From Gammaproteobacteria bacterium (GTDB lineage Bacteria; Pseudomonadota; Gammaproteobacteria; Pseudomonadales; Pseudohongiellaceae), in the NCBI GenBank assembly GCA_012960305.1, contig DUBM01000011.1:186001-250000 (forward strand): a stretch of 64,000 nucleotides of DNA. The letters are read 5' to 3'. Below, one piece after another: positions 34,565-44,328 of the stretch (the first letter of the stretch is position 1; each line of letters starts with the position of its first letter). The notes below the pieces were generated by a model. That model saw nothing but the letters and a program-made list of their open reading frames with translations, was not told the origin of the DNA and ran no database searches. A program made the position numbers and the translations under genes.

Positions 34565-35839
34565 ATGACCAAAAACACTCTCCGTATTGCCCTAATTTTT
34601 ACCCTCTTATTCGCCTATTCCAGCTCGCTGATAGCGGCTGACCTCTCCCGTACGCGCCCAGAGCGAGAGGGAATGTCATCGGAAAGGCTTGCCCGTCTTG
34701 ATTCAGTCTTAAAATCTTATGTGGAAAATGATCAGATTGCAGGCCAGGTAATGATGGTCCTGCGCAATGGCCGCGTGGTCTATTCTGCTGCCAACGGCAT
34801 GCAAGACCGGGAAGCTGGCATTCCCATGTCGGAAGCTTCTTTGTTCCGCATCGCCTCTCAAACCAAAGCGATTGTTAGCGCCGGCATCATGATTCTCCAC
34901 GAACGGGGTCAATTAGACATTAGTCATTCTCTGGGTAGATACATTCCAGAATGGCAAAATATGCAGGTGGCGGTCGAAAATAGCCGAGGTGGTTATGACT
35001 TGGAAGCAGCCGCCCGCCCGATAACAATCCGAAATCTACTCACCCATACCGGTGGCATGAGCTACGGTAATGGGCCCTCTGCAGAGGAATGGCAAGCAGC
35101 AGGATTTCAGGGGTGGTACTTTGCCAATAAGGACGAGCCTATCGGTGAATCAATCGCACGTATGGGTTCTTTACCTCTTGACGCACATCCTGGAGAGGCT
35201 TGGATCTATGGTTATAACACCGACATTCTTGGAGCAGTGATTGAAATCGCGAGCGGCATGGATCTTTACAGTTTTCTGAGCCAAGAAATTTTTCAACCTC
35301 TGGAAATGAACGACACACACTTCTATCTCCCAGAGAATAAGGTGGATCGCCTTGCAGTCGTATATCAACCGAAGGAAGGTGGCGGGATAGAAGCAATACC
35401 TGCGAAAGATGGTATGAATAGTCAGGGCATGTATGCAGATGGCCCAAGAGTTAGTTTTTCAGGTGGAGCAGGCCTGATCTCTACTGCTGATAATTATGCG
35501 CGCTTCCTGCAGATGACATTAAACGGCGGAGAACTAAACGGCGAGCGGATTCTATCGCGCAAAACCATCGAGTTGATGACTACCAACCATTTAGCTGATA
35601 TTCCTTTTAGAAGCGGTCAGGGATTTGGATTGGGATTCTCGGTTGTTACAGACCTAGGAACCCGAGGCTCCATGGGGTCAGAGGGAGAATATGGCTGGGG
35701 CGGCGCTTATCACTCTACATACTGGGTTGACCCTCAAGAGCAATTAGTTGTTGTCTACTTAACACAAATAATTCCAGCCACTGGCCTTGATGACTATGCA
35801 AAACTGCGAAGTGGAATTTATCAATCCATAATAGATTAG
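34565..35839 (+). CDS. Exported serine hydrolase, beta-lactamase/EstB family
   Basis: 424 residues. Signal peptide (about 1-25, L-I-A-A cleavage), then a class C beta-lactamase fold: nucleophile Ser98 in S-Q-T-K, Tyr in Y-G-Y-N-T-D and a closing G-W-G-G-A-Y-H block in place of K-T-G. The H-T-G-G-M loop near residue 165 is typical of the EstB/6-aminohexanoate-dimer hydrolase group. Most of these are esterases or amidases rather than true beta-lactamases. It lies 8 bp before the oxygenase gene, so the two are co-transcribed. Confidence 0.88.
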   Translation: MTKNTLRIALIFTLLFAYSSSLIAADLSRTRPEREGMSSERLARLDSVLKSYVENDQIAGQVMMVLRNGRVVYSAANGMQDREAGIPMSEASLFRIASQTKAIVSAGIMILHERGQLDISHSLGRYIPEWQNMQVAVENSRGGYDLEAAARPITIRNLLTHTGGMSYGNGPSAEEWQAAGFQGWYFANKDEPIGESIARMGSLPLDAHPGEAWIYGYNTDILGAVIEIASGMDLYSFLSQEIFQPLEMNDTHFYLPENKVDRLAVVYQPKEGGGIEAIPAKDGMNSQGMYADGPRVSFSGGAGLISTADNYARFLQMTLNGGELNGERILSRKTIELMTTNHLADIPFRSGQGFGLGFSVVTDLGTRGSMGSEGEYGWGGAYHSTYWVDPQEQLVVVYLTQIIPATGLDDYAKLRSGIYQSIID

Positions 35840-35847
35840 GTATTATT

Positions 35848-36498
35848 ATGAATACAAATTCAGATTCTCAAAAGAAAGATGGCGTACGTGTCTTGTTTCC
35901 AACTCTTATTTATGAGGCTTGGTACCCCAGCTACGAAACAGATAAAGAAAAACTTATCTCTTATGTACAGAAGCTAAAAGAAAACGACACAGAGGGGCAA
36001 CGAATCTCGGCTCAGGAATACCCAAGCGGATACACCTCCTATTTTACGAGAAGCAATCTCTTCACCGATCCACAACTCGCTGATCTGGTTAGTTTTATTC
36101 ATCAATGTGCTGGGAATTTCGCGATTCAACATCACTGGGATACTAAAAATTTCGAGCCGGTTATAAATGCTCTTTTCGCTAACATCAACCCCAAGTTCAG
36201 TAATCATCCTGACCACATGCATCCGTATTCACATATATCGGGCGTGTTTTATGTCAAAAGCGAACTTGACAGTCCTCCTCTAAGCTTCAAGGATCCCAGA
36301 ATAGGCCGATGGATGATGCCCCCAGCAGCTGATGGAACTAGAGCGGAAAATACTTTTCATGCCCGCATTAAGGCTGAAGCCGGAAAGCTGCTTCTATTTC
36401 CCTCTTGGCTAGAGCATGGAGTACCTCAAAACACATCCGATCACGAGAGAATGAGCATGTCCTTCAATTTTGAGATGCGACCAATGCAAAAACCATAA
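35848..36498 (+). CDS. Putative 2-oxoglutarate/Fe(II) oxygenase (TIGR02466-like)
   Basis: 216 residues. A His-rich core H-P-D-H-M-H-P-Y-S-H-I-S-G-V-F-Y-V, then L-S-F-K-D-P-R and L-L-F-P-S-W-L-E-H-G-V with R-M-S-M-S-F-N-F supply the expected metal and 2-oxoglutarate ligands of a double-stranded beta-helix dioxygenase. The family is widespread in marine bacteria and cyanophages; substrates are unknown. It sits directly behind the EstB-like hydrolase, with ATTATT rather than a strong ribosome-binding site, so translation may be coupled. Confidence 0.82.
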   Translation: MNTNSDSQKKDGVRVLFPTLIYEAWYPSYETDKEKLISYVQKLKENDTEGQRISAQEYPSGYTSYFTRSNLFTDPQLADLVSFIHQCAGNFAIQHHWDTKNFEPVINALFANINPKFSNHPDHMHPYSHISGVFYVKSELDSPPLSFKDPRIGRWMMPPAADGTRAENTFHARIKAEAGKLLLFPSWLEHGVPQNTSDHERMSMSFNFEMRPMQKP

Positions 36499-36668
36499 GA
36501 TAAGAAAAGTAAACTGATGCACAATAAAAAATTATTGTCATAGATTTTCAAAAAGAGGAATTTACTTAACTCCTCTAAAATTGACTCGGACTAAGCTTAA
36601 AGTTTTTTTACAGCAATACCTCAATTGAACAACCTTCTTACGTAACTCTAAATTTTTCTTCTCGCTCA

Positions 36669-36702
36669 AAAAAAAACGGCGATGATTTCTCATCGCCGTT
36701 TT
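36669..36702 (-). terminator. Rho-independent terminator
   Basis: A perfect 9-bp stem CGGCGATGA/TCATCGCCG with a TTTC loop. On the minus strand it ends in a run of about nine T, 25 bp beyond the TonB receptor stop, so it terminates that gene. Four T on the plus strand could make it act both ways. Confidence 0.9.
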
Positions 36703-36726
36703 CGTATCACTGAACCAAGTCAGTAA

Positions 36727-39700
36727 TTAGAACTGCCATAATGCTCTACCATAAATACGTCGACCACGTGGATCGAACACCGTTGCATCATAGTTTAGGC
36801 CACCAACTTCACGGTAGGGTAAATCCTCGTCGAATAAATCGAGAACACCAAATGTGAATACAGTTCTGCCCAAAGCTCCATTGTCCCAGTCATGGGCATA
36901 TCGGTATTGGACATCCCAAGTGCTATAGCTATCGATCTTCTTCGTTAGCAGCGATCTCACCAGATCGTTAGCATTGACGTAGGCAATATCATAAGACAGA
37001 TCTCGGTAGGAACCGATGTGCCGATTGATCACAGTCACACCATGCCGATCACGCGACCAATTAAAGGTCAGATTACCCTTGTTATCTGGCAGAGAACGAA
37101 CATGGTTACCGTTACCACTGGTTCCGGCAGCATCCATTACCCCGGTATCCAGCAAGCCTCGCTCTAGTCCAGGCACGTCGATCAGCTTGTAGTTACGTAC
37201 GTGGGTGTAATCGGTACTGATACGGAATCGGCCCCAATCATTATCCCAAGTGTAACCAAGCTTTACGTCCACACCCTCTGCATCGATCTGACCGGCATTT
37301 ATTGCCCTCAGAGTCAGAGTGATCATGGCGGCGTTCTCGCTCCTATACAATCGGCTGATACCAACCCCTTGCGTGGTGTCCGTGTAAAGAGATGGATTTA
37401 CCACACAATTTAGGCGCTCATCTGAATCAACACCAAATTGAGCCGTCAGAGCGTCAGGATTACAAGGTACATCTATCACCGGAGAATCTCCCGAGATGGA
37501 ATCATTCAAGATGTAGTTATTAGGATCTCCCACAACCTTCTTGAACCTTTCGATCTCTGGCTGTACTGCGGAAATACCCGGTTCGGGCAATACTCGATCT
37601 TGTACATCGAATTTCCACACATCCGCTTGCACACTAAGACCTTCCAGATCACCGCCTGGCGTCCAAATGAAACCGGCAGAGTACGTGTCAGCACCCTCGT
37701 TACCCACATACGGTGCAGGGCCACCCAGGGTATAACTGAATTCCGCCTCGCCGTTTTCTGGAGTCGGAGGGAGCAAGCCCGCTCTTACCTTCTGATTCGA
37801 GATAGGATCATAGAAAACGGTGCTACTCGCTTCCAGCCCTTCCTCGATGATGCCGATGTTCGGCGCGCGGAATGACTGAGAGAATGAACCTCTAATTAAG
37901 AGCTCGTCAGTAGGCCTCCAGCTCATGGCAAACTTAGGCGAAACTTCGCTACCTATGTTGCCCCCATAATCCTCATATCTAACAGCGATCTGAGTTTCAA
38001 CGTTTTCAATAAATGGCAAGCTCAATTCAAAAAACGCTGCGCGAGTTGATCTTGTATGGTCGAAGTTAAAAATACACATCGAGCACTCGAAGTTGTTATT
38101 CACGTAATGAGTTTCATTGGGTACGCCACTTGCGTCATAACCAAGAATCGCATTAGCAATGCCCGGATAGTTCATTTCAGGTGCTTTCGAATGTGCGTTT
38201 CTTTCACGATATTGCGCACCGAAAGCTATCGCCGCCGGCCCGCCTCTCATGTCCATGAACTCGCCGCCGACTATGGCATCAAACACAGCCAGTGTATTGC
38301 GCTTGTCTGCTCTGAGCACAGTTTCATTCATCCAGGCCATCAACTCCGGCGAGTTGGCCACATCAGGATTTGTAAACTGAGACAGGTAGGGGTTGTAAAA
38401 CTCACACCCACCTTGCCCCTGATTATTACTGGTAAGTCCAAGAGACACAGTCTCGCGGGTTGTCAATACATATCCCGGGAAGAAGGTCTGAGTATAACCA
38501 CTACCGTAGTAATCCCAAGCAGTCGGTAAAGCACCGCCCCAAGGACCCTTTTGGCCCTGCCAGTCGAAATCGGACACACCATTAGGAGTACAATTTGGGC
38601 CACCCAAACCAACCGCCGCTAACTCTGTTCGCGTACGATTAAAGGTCTGATAGGTCTGCTCGTTGCTAGATTGACTCCAGGCCATACTTACGTCGTAGTT
38701 CCAGGGCCGATCGTCGTAGTTAAAATCACCACGTAGACCAGCTTGCACGATTGTTGATTCAGAATTGTTGTAGTTGGATCGGTCACCGGTTCTGGGAATG
38801 CCGTCCCGTGGGTTAATAATGGTCGTAATGTTTGGGCCACCATTCGCTAGGGAATTAGGATTATTTGTGATATCAGCAGCAGTAGGCCTAGAAAGGCCGA
38901 TTGATGGTGCGTAGTAGCCTAATTCCGTAGGCTTTCCGATTGCATAACCGCCCCAGGCTGGATTACCGATATAGCTGCCGGGCGTAGCTAACTGAATTGT
39001 AGGTCCACGAGTCCTGCTGGAACCACCGGTATTGTTAAGGCCGCCACCTTCGAGAAATATTTCATTCTTCATGTAGTTACCGAAAGAATAAAATTCGGCC
39101 GCTTCACTGAAGGTATGGTCGAAGGCTATAGCAAAACTCGTACGTTCCGTATCTCTAGAGAGGAAATTAAATCGTGATACATCTTCATAACAAGTGCCGC
39201 CACGCTCACCGCGCGTTTCTCTCAGACTACCCGTATAGAATGGGTTGCCCTGGGCGTCGTTAAGCGAGTGACACAAAGGATCACTGAGAACAAGTTCGTC
39301 AGTGCCACCCTGAGAAACGTTAAATGCCATAACATCCGCGGCAATATAGGCTGGGTTTATATTGCCCCCAAAAGATGGGGAAGCTATGCCTGATCCACTT
39401 ACGGTAGAAACCTGGCCGTTGAACTGACTATTTTCATCAATGTGGTTACCATCAAGAACATTCACGGCATCTCTTTCGAAACGCTCGGCAGAGATCACAA
39501 AATGAGTATCACCATCATCGCTCGACCAACCCCAAATACCACTAAGGGTTTCATCGAAAGAATTACCCGCCGCTTCAACATTTTGGACGTCTGCATAAAG
39601 CTCGAAACCTTCGAAATCGGTGCGCATAATAATGTTAACAACACCAGCCACAGCGTCCGCACCGTATAGTGCTGAACCACCGTCTGTTAGAATTTCAAGA

Positions 39701-40137
39701 CGCTCGGTCATAACGACCGGGATCGCATTGATGTCTACGAACTCACCGCCACCATTGGTGATAGCTGCATAGGGTGATACTCGCTTGCCATTGATCAAGG
39801 TTAAAGTCGAGTTTTCACCAAGGTTACGTAGGTTAACCTGCGCAGTACCTTCTACCTGTGAACGTTCTCCAGAACCAGAGTTAGTAAATGAACCGGAGTT
39901 CACTTCCAAATTCTTGATCACGTCCCAGATAATTGCTGCACCCTGTGCTTCGATACTCTCTCTGTCTACAACTTGGACGGGAGACGGTGCATCCAACGCG
40001 GCTCCGCGAATGAATGAACCAGTGACCACTACCTCTTCGATTTCAGGGTCGTCTTGGGCGACCACTGGTAATGATAGGCCTGCAAGTATTACCCCAACGG
40101 TAATTGCCTTGCGCTTACTCGGAAATTTCTTGTACAT
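36727..40137 (-). CDS. Large TonB-dependent outer-membrane receptor
   Basis: 1136 residues. Signal peptide (about 1-27), TonB box-like E-I-E-E-V-V-V-T-G-S-F-I-R-G, plug (about 40-170: P-S-P-V-Q-V-V-D-R-E-S-I-E-A-Q-G, L-I-N-G-K-R-V, D-I-N-A-I-P, L-T-D-G-G-S-A-L-Y-G-A-D-A-V-A-G-V-V-N) and a long barrel ending G-R-A-L-W-Q-F with the terminal Phe. Sequences of this size and plug type are common for peptides, glycans or aromatic compounds. It stands alone between a strong terminator and a divergent oxidoreductase, so the ligand cannot be inferred. Confidence 0.93.
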   Translation of the reverse strand: MYKKFPSKRKAITVGVILAGLSLPVVAQDDPEIEEVVVTGSFIRGAALDAPSPVQVVDRESIEAQGAAIIWDVIKNLEVNSGSFTNSGSGERSQVEGTAQVNLRNLGENSTLTLINGKRVSPYAAITNGGGEFVDINAIPVVMTERLEILTDGGSALYGADAVAGVVNIIMRTDFEGFELYADVQNVEAAGNSFDETLSGIWGWSSDDGDTHFVISAERFERDAVNVLDGNHIDENSQFNGQVSTVSGSGIASPSFGGNINPAYIAADVMAFNVSQGGTDELVLSDPLCHSLNDAQGNPFYTGSLRETRGERGGTCYEDVSRFNFLSRDTERTSFAIAFDHTFSEAAEFYSFGNYMKNEIFLEGGGLNNTGGSSRTRGPTIQLATPGSYIGNPAWGGYAIGKPTELGYYAPSIGLSRPTAADITNNPNSLANGGPNITTIINPRDGIPRTGDRSNYNNSESTIVQAGLRGDFNYDDRPWNYDVSMAWSQSSNEQTYQTFNRTRTELAAVGLGGPNCTPNGVSDFDWQGQKGPWGGALPTAWDYYGSGYTQTFFPGYVLTTRETVSLGLTSNNQGQGGCEFYNPYLSQFTNPDVANSPELMAWMNETVLRADKRNTLAVFDAIVGGEFMDMRGGPAAIAFGAQYRERNAHSKAPEMNYPGIANAILGYDASGVPNETHYVNNNFECSMCIFNFDHTRSTRAAFFELSLPFIENVETQIAVRYEDYGGNIGSEVSPKFAMSWRPTDELLIRGSFSQSFRAPNIGIIEEGLEASSTVFYDPISNQKVRAGLLPPTPENGEAEFSYTLGGPAPYVGNEGADTYSAGFIWTPGGDLEGLSVQADVWKFDVQDRVLPEPGISAVQPEIERFKKVVGDPNNYILNDSISGDSPVIDVPCNPDALTAQFGVDSDERLNCVVNPSLYTDTTQGVGISRLYRSENAAMITLTLRAINAGQIDAEGVDVKLGYTWDNDWGRFRISTDYTHVRNYKLIDVPGLERGLLDTGVMDAAGTSGNGNHVRSLPDNKGNLTFNWSRDRHGVTVINRHIGSYRDLSYDIAYVNANDLVRSLLTKKIDSYSTWDVQYRYAHDWDNGALGRTVFTFGVLDLFDEDLPYREVGGLNYDATVFDPRGRRIYGRALWQF

Positions 40138-40391
40138 ACTTCTCCCCTTATATTCTTGTAATTTTTATCTTAGCTTAGGCAAGAAAACCGTAAACAGTGG
40201 ATAATTGTTGACCTAGCTTCTTTCAAGCTTAGTACTGTACCTAAAAAGTTGCCAATAATCGATTAAAAGCCAACAGAACAACGCCACTTTTAGTTTTATG
40301 TTACTTTTATACCCATATTTTCCTGTTACTCTCTCTTTCTTAATAGAATCCCTATTACCATTATTTTTCAGCAATTTAAGGAACTAATTAC

Positions 40392-41405
40392 GTGCCCTCG
40401 ACGGACAAAAAAATACCACTTTCGGTACTCGACCAATCACCAATAAAACAAGGATCCAGTGCTGCTGAAGCTTTGCAGGAAACCCTCGAATTGGCCCGCC
40501 TCTGTGACGGGCTTGGATATCATCGTTACTGGCTCGCCGAGCATCATGCATCTGATGCTTTAGCGGGTTGTTCGCCTGAGGTTTTATTAGGTAGGCTCGG
40601 CGCAGAAACCATCTCTCTGCGCATTGGTTCGGGTGGTGTGATGCTCCCTCATTATAGCCCCTATAAAGTGGCTGAAAATTTTAAACTGTTAGAAACGCTC
40701 TACCCTGATCGGATCGATTTAGGAATTGGCAGGGCACCGGGCACCGACCCGTTTACAGCTGCCGCAATTCGTTATGGCTCGCGGGTGGGCCCAGAGCACT
40801 TCCCCAACATGGTGGTAGATTTACAAGCTCTGATAAATGATACCGACGCGCGAACTCCAGGAATGGAAAATGCAAGGGCATTCCCAAAGGTGGAAACTCC
40901 ACCACAAATCTGGATGCTCGGGTCGAGCGAGGATAGTTCGGAATTAGCGGCACTTACTGGGCTCCCTTACAATTTCGCCTATTTCATTAACCCAAATATT
41001 CGACCCGATATCTTCGACCATTACCGGCGTCATTTTAAAGCTGGTCCCAATTTTCAAGAGCCACACAGTGCACTGACTGTCTTTGCAATTTGTGCAGATA
41101 CTGAGGAAGAAGCTCAACAACTTTCTCTGAGTCGAGACCTCTGGTATGTGCGATTGCTACAAGGTAGCCCTGGCCCTTTTCCTACGGTGGACGCCGCCCT
41201 TAACTATCCTTTTTCAGATGGTGAGCTTGCAGCAATCGAGGACAGCAAAGGAAAAAGGGTTGTTGGAACACCCGAGCAGGTAAAAACAAAACTGCTGAAA
41301 TTAGCAAATCAATTTCAATTAGATGAATTGATGTTAATTACAATTACCCATGACGCTGCCGCGAGACGCAGATCATACGAACTTATTGCCGAAGTCTGGG
41401 ATTGA
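40392..41405 (+). CDS. Luciferase-like (LLM) flavin oxidoreductase
   Basis: 337 residues from a GTG with AAGGA upstream. It opens P-L-S-V-L-D-Q-S-P-I, carries Y-W-L-A-E-H-H near residue 47, I-G-S-G-G-V-M-L-P-H-Y-S-P and L-G-I-G-R-A-P-G-T, and ends with a V-G-T-P-E-Q-V block, all as in YhbW-like LLM proteins. It should use FMNH2 or F420-like cofactor; FMN is expected in this lineage. No flavin reductase gene adjoins it, and the substrate is unknown. Confidence 0.9.
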   Translation: MPSTDKKIPLSVLDQSPIKQGSSAAEALQETLELARLCDGLGYHRYWLAEHHASDALAGCSPEVLLGRLGAETISLRIGSGGVMLPHYSPYKVAENFKLLETLYPDRIDLGIGRAPGTDPFTAAAIRYGSRVGPEHFPNMVVDLQALINDTDARTPGMENARAFPKVETPPQIWMLGSSEDSSELAALTGLPYNFAYFINPNIRPDIFDHYRRHFKAGPNFQEPHSALTVFAICADTEEEAQQLSLSRDLWYVRLLQGSPGPFPTVDAALNYPFSDGELAAIEDSKGKRVVGTPEQVKTKLLKLANQFQLDELMLITITHDAAARRRSYELIAEVWD

Positions 41406-41485
41406 GTTGGACACTCCCGGGCATTGTTATTATGCTAACTTAGCTTAACTCAATTATTACGAGAATCATTATCAGGAGAAACATC

Positions 41486-42286
41486 GTGCCTCGGCTATCA
41501 ACACTATTGTTACTTTGCCTGCTCTCTACTCCCGCTCTGGCCCAACTAGCGGTTCCTAATGCATCCGGGCTCACCTACGGGCATGTCCATCTGAATGTTG
41601 TAGATATCGAAGAAAACGAAAGAATCTTAGTGGAGCACTTCGGCGGTGTCGCTGTGCAAAAGGGTTTTCTGCAAGCCGTTCGATTACCAAATATGCTGGT
41701 AGCACTTGCAGAAGCTGAACCTACGAGAGATTCAAGAGCCACAGTTATGGATCACTTTGGTTTTAAGGTTCGTCACATTGACCGATTTCTCGACAAATGG
41801 CGCGCCGATGGGCTGGAAGTCGGTCGTATTTTTACTGGGTCGGAAGGACAAACCAATGCCTATGTATTTATGCCTGATGGCGCAGTCGTTGAAATGCAGG
41901 AAGATCAGCAGCTTTCTACCGAGATCAGCGGTTATCACATTCATTTCATCACACCAAATCCAGAAGAATTGATGGCCTGGTATACAGATATCTTTGGTTT
42001 AGAAGTAAGACCGAGAGGCAGAATCACAACAACTACAAATGTCCCTGGTATGAATTTAAGTTTTGGTAATTCCGATACTGAAAGAGCGCCGACTCAAGGA
42101 ACCGCCATTGATCACATTGGCTTCGAACTGGATGACTTGGAAGCTTTCTGCAAAGAACTGGAAGCCAAGGGCGTTGAATTTAATGTCAGCTATCGAGAGA
42201 TTGATTCAATTGAATTGAAAATCGCCTTCATCACAGATCCGAATGGTGTCTACATCGAGCTAACTGAGGGTTATGACGAATACTAA
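41486..42286 (+). CDS. Exported two-domain VOC protein
   Basis: 266 residues from a GTG with AGGAG 7 nt upstream. A signal peptide (L-L-L-L-C-L-L-S-T-P-A-L-A-Q) precedes two VOC modules: the first starts at G-H-V-H-L-N-V-V, the second at Y-H-I-H-F-I-T with I-D-H-I-G-F-E and Y-I-E-L-T-E-G as later metal sites. Fused tandem VOC domains form one active site, as in extradiol dioxygenases and lactoylglutathione lyases. Secretion is unusual for this superfamily. The next gene also encodes an exported enzyme. Confidence 0.85.
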   Translation: MPRLSTLLLLCLLSTPALAQLAVPNASGLTYGHVHLNVVDIEENERILVEHFGGVAVQKGFLQAVRLPNMLVALAEAEPTRDSRATVMDHFGFKVRHIDRFLDKWRADGLEVGRIFTGSEGQTNAYVFMPDGAVVEMQEDQQLSTEISGYHIHFITPNPEELMAWYTDIFGLEVRPRGRITTTTNVPGMNLSFGNSDTERAPTQGTAIDHIGFELDDLEAFCKELEAKGVEFNVSYREIDSIELKIAFITDPNGVYIELTEGYDEY

Positions 42287-42514
42287 TTGCTTTAGATAAA
42301 TCGCAATGGAAATTTCCGCCCTGTCATCGCTCTTTCCCTTATTGTAATTTTCCTCGCAATTAGTGCGTTGTAGGGTCTATTTTTTCTTCGCTATAGCTTT
42401 CTTGCTGCACAGCGGGTTTGCCGAACATTGGATATGTCGAATGAGAATAAATTCATCCGTTTAACAATTCGATAGAACTAACACCTTAGTTCTTGCAACA
42501 GAAGAGAATAACTT

Positions 42515-43726
42515 ATGCAACGTCGTCAATTTCTGTCTACTTTTGGAGCCTCACTAGCATCTTTAACGTTTCCCTCATTCGTCCTCGCTCAATCTGATCG
42601 ACCCCGAATTACAGATATTCGCGTCTACCGCATGAAGACCTTAGGTGAAACCGGAGTAATGGAATCTGCCTGGGCGCCTGGACGACCCTATATGCGCAGA
42701 ATTGGCGGAGGCACGGTCACAGAAATAACCACCGATCAGGGTATTACTGGTATCGCGCCTGGCATGAGCCCAGCCGGCATCAACTTCATGAAGCAAATTT
42801 TGGTTGGGCAAGACCCCTTTGATAACGAAGCTCTTGGCCATCGCATACGTTACACCAATGGTGCGGCCTCCAACTGGAGAGACGTCGGTTGCATCGAGAT
42901 TGCCCTATGGGACATTGTCGGAAAGGTGGCAGGTCAACCCCTTTATAAATTATGGGGGGCGCAGAAAGACAAAGTCCCTGCCTACGCCAGCATGATTCAA
43001 CTCTCAACCCCAGAAGAACGAGCTGATACAGCGGTGAGACTTAAAGAGAAAGGTTGGCAAGGCATGAAAATTCGTCTCCACCACCCAGAGATGGAAGAGG
43101 ATATTCGCACTGTTGAATTAGTTCGCAATGCGGTAGGCAACGATTTCACCATTATGACTGATGCCAACCAGGCACAATCTAGCGGAATCTGGCAACCTGG
43201 AATTCAATGGGATTATAGTCGCGCGCTGGACACAGCTCGCGCCTTAAAAGAAATGAATGTTTACTGGTTGGAAGAGCCTCTGAAAAGATATGACTATGAT
43301 GGATTGGCGGAGCTCAACCGCGCTACAGACATCACCCTCGCCGGCGGCGAGAACAACCAAGGAGTGCAGGAATTTCTAACAATCATAGAGAAATCTGTTT
43401 ATGACATATTGCAACCAGAAATTCTGGTAACCGAAGGCATTCAGGGACTGCGAGCAGTAGCTGCGCTGGCGCTGGCCCACCACAAACTTGTCATACCTCA
43501 TCATGGCGGCGGTCAATTAGGCACAATCGCCCAGCTGCATATGATTGGTACATGGCCTCATTGTCCCTGGATCGAAATTATGAATGATCCGCCCATTTCT
43601 CCTTACACCAATGGGTTCGCGATTATGGAGAATCCACCGGAAGTCGATAGCGAAGGGTTCATGGCAATGCCACACGAGCCAGGTTTAGGGGTGAGATTGA
43701 ACCGAGAACTAATGGAAGAAATATAG
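42515..43726 (+). CDS. Tat-exported enolase-superfamily enzyme (mandelate racemase/muconate cycloisomerase type)
   Basis: 403 residues. A twin-arginine-like leader (Q-R-R-Q-F-L-S at 2-8, then a hydrophobic stretch and L-A-Q) is followed by an MR/MLE fold: a base region G-M-K-I-R-L, metal ligands Asp in M-T-D-A-N-Q, Glu in W-L-E-E-P-L and Glu in G-G-E-N-N, and His in I-P-H-H-G-G-G as a second base. It abstracts a proton alpha to a carboxylate, for example in acid-sugar dehydration or racemisation. Export as a folded protein is rare for this superfamily. Confidence 0.9.
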   Translation: MQRRQFLSTFGASLASLTFPSFVLAQSDRPRITDIRVYRMKTLGETGVMESAWAPGRPYMRRIGGGTVTEITTDQGITGIAPGMSPAGINFMKQILVGQDPFDNEALGHRIRYTNGAASNWRDVGCIEIALWDIVGKVAGQPLYKLWGAQKDKVPAYASMIQLSTPEERADTAVRLKEKGWQGMKIRLHHPEMEEDIRTVELVRNAVGNDFTIMTDANQAQSSGIWQPGIQWDYSRALDTARALKEMNVYWLEEPLKRYDYDGLAELNRATDITLAGGENNQGVQEFLTIIEKSVYDILQPEILVTEGIQGLRAVAALALAHHKLVIPHHGGGQLGTIAQLHMIGTWPHCPWIEIMNDPPISPYTNGFAIMENPPEVDSEGFMAMPHEPGLGVRLNRELMEEI

Positions 43727-44328
43727 ACTGTGGCTTTCAGTGAAAACTTTTTGCTGCGTGAACTATCTGCTACGAAAGTTTTGGACTGCAATTCTGAGAT
43801 ACGCTTTAAACTGAATCTCAATTTTACGGCGTGCCAATTCAACACCTATCCAATAGCCGACATAGGAAAAAGTTACTCATAAAATAGTTGAATCACTCGG
43901 CCTATAAGTAAACCAAACAAACACAGTGATTACATTGCCAAATTGGTTTAGTAACAAATTGACAAAAAAACTGATAAGTCCATAACCTAAAAAAGATTCA
44001 AACTCGAGAAAAGAAAATAGAGAAGAACTGAGAAATTTTAGCTATAGCGAAAGTCCAGGGCCCCGCTGACCCATAAAAGCTAGTGCCAAACCACGTCCAT
44101 TTAACATAAACGTAATTTGCTTTGGAGCTGTCTTTCTTTTCGAATAGTTTTCAGTAATTTAACTCGAACAGATAGAGGCGCAACGTCCGTCAGCGCGATC
44201 TATTTCTCTGTCTTGGTAGAGCCACCAATAGAGGATAAAGCAACTAAGGGCGACCATAGGGCCACCCAGTTTGATGAGCGCTTCAATTAATTCCAGTTTT
44301 CAGTTTGCTACTAAGCAGTAGACGCCTA
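43727..44328. other. Gene-free gap
   Basis: 602 bp between two convergent transcription units. I see no protein-like ORF, RNA gene or clear repeat. A few A/T-rich runs occur at 43900-44040. Nothing further can be supported. Confidence 0.4.

Noticed and set aside
34565..35839. True beta-lactamase (resistance gene)
   Set aside because: The S-x-x-K and Tyr motifs are shared by the whole class C fold; the H-T-G-G loop and the closing motif fit EstB-type esterases better.
37438..38529. Plus-strand ORFs of 145 and 157 codons inside the large TonB receptor
   Set aside because: Antisense shadows of a clearly coding minus-strand gene.
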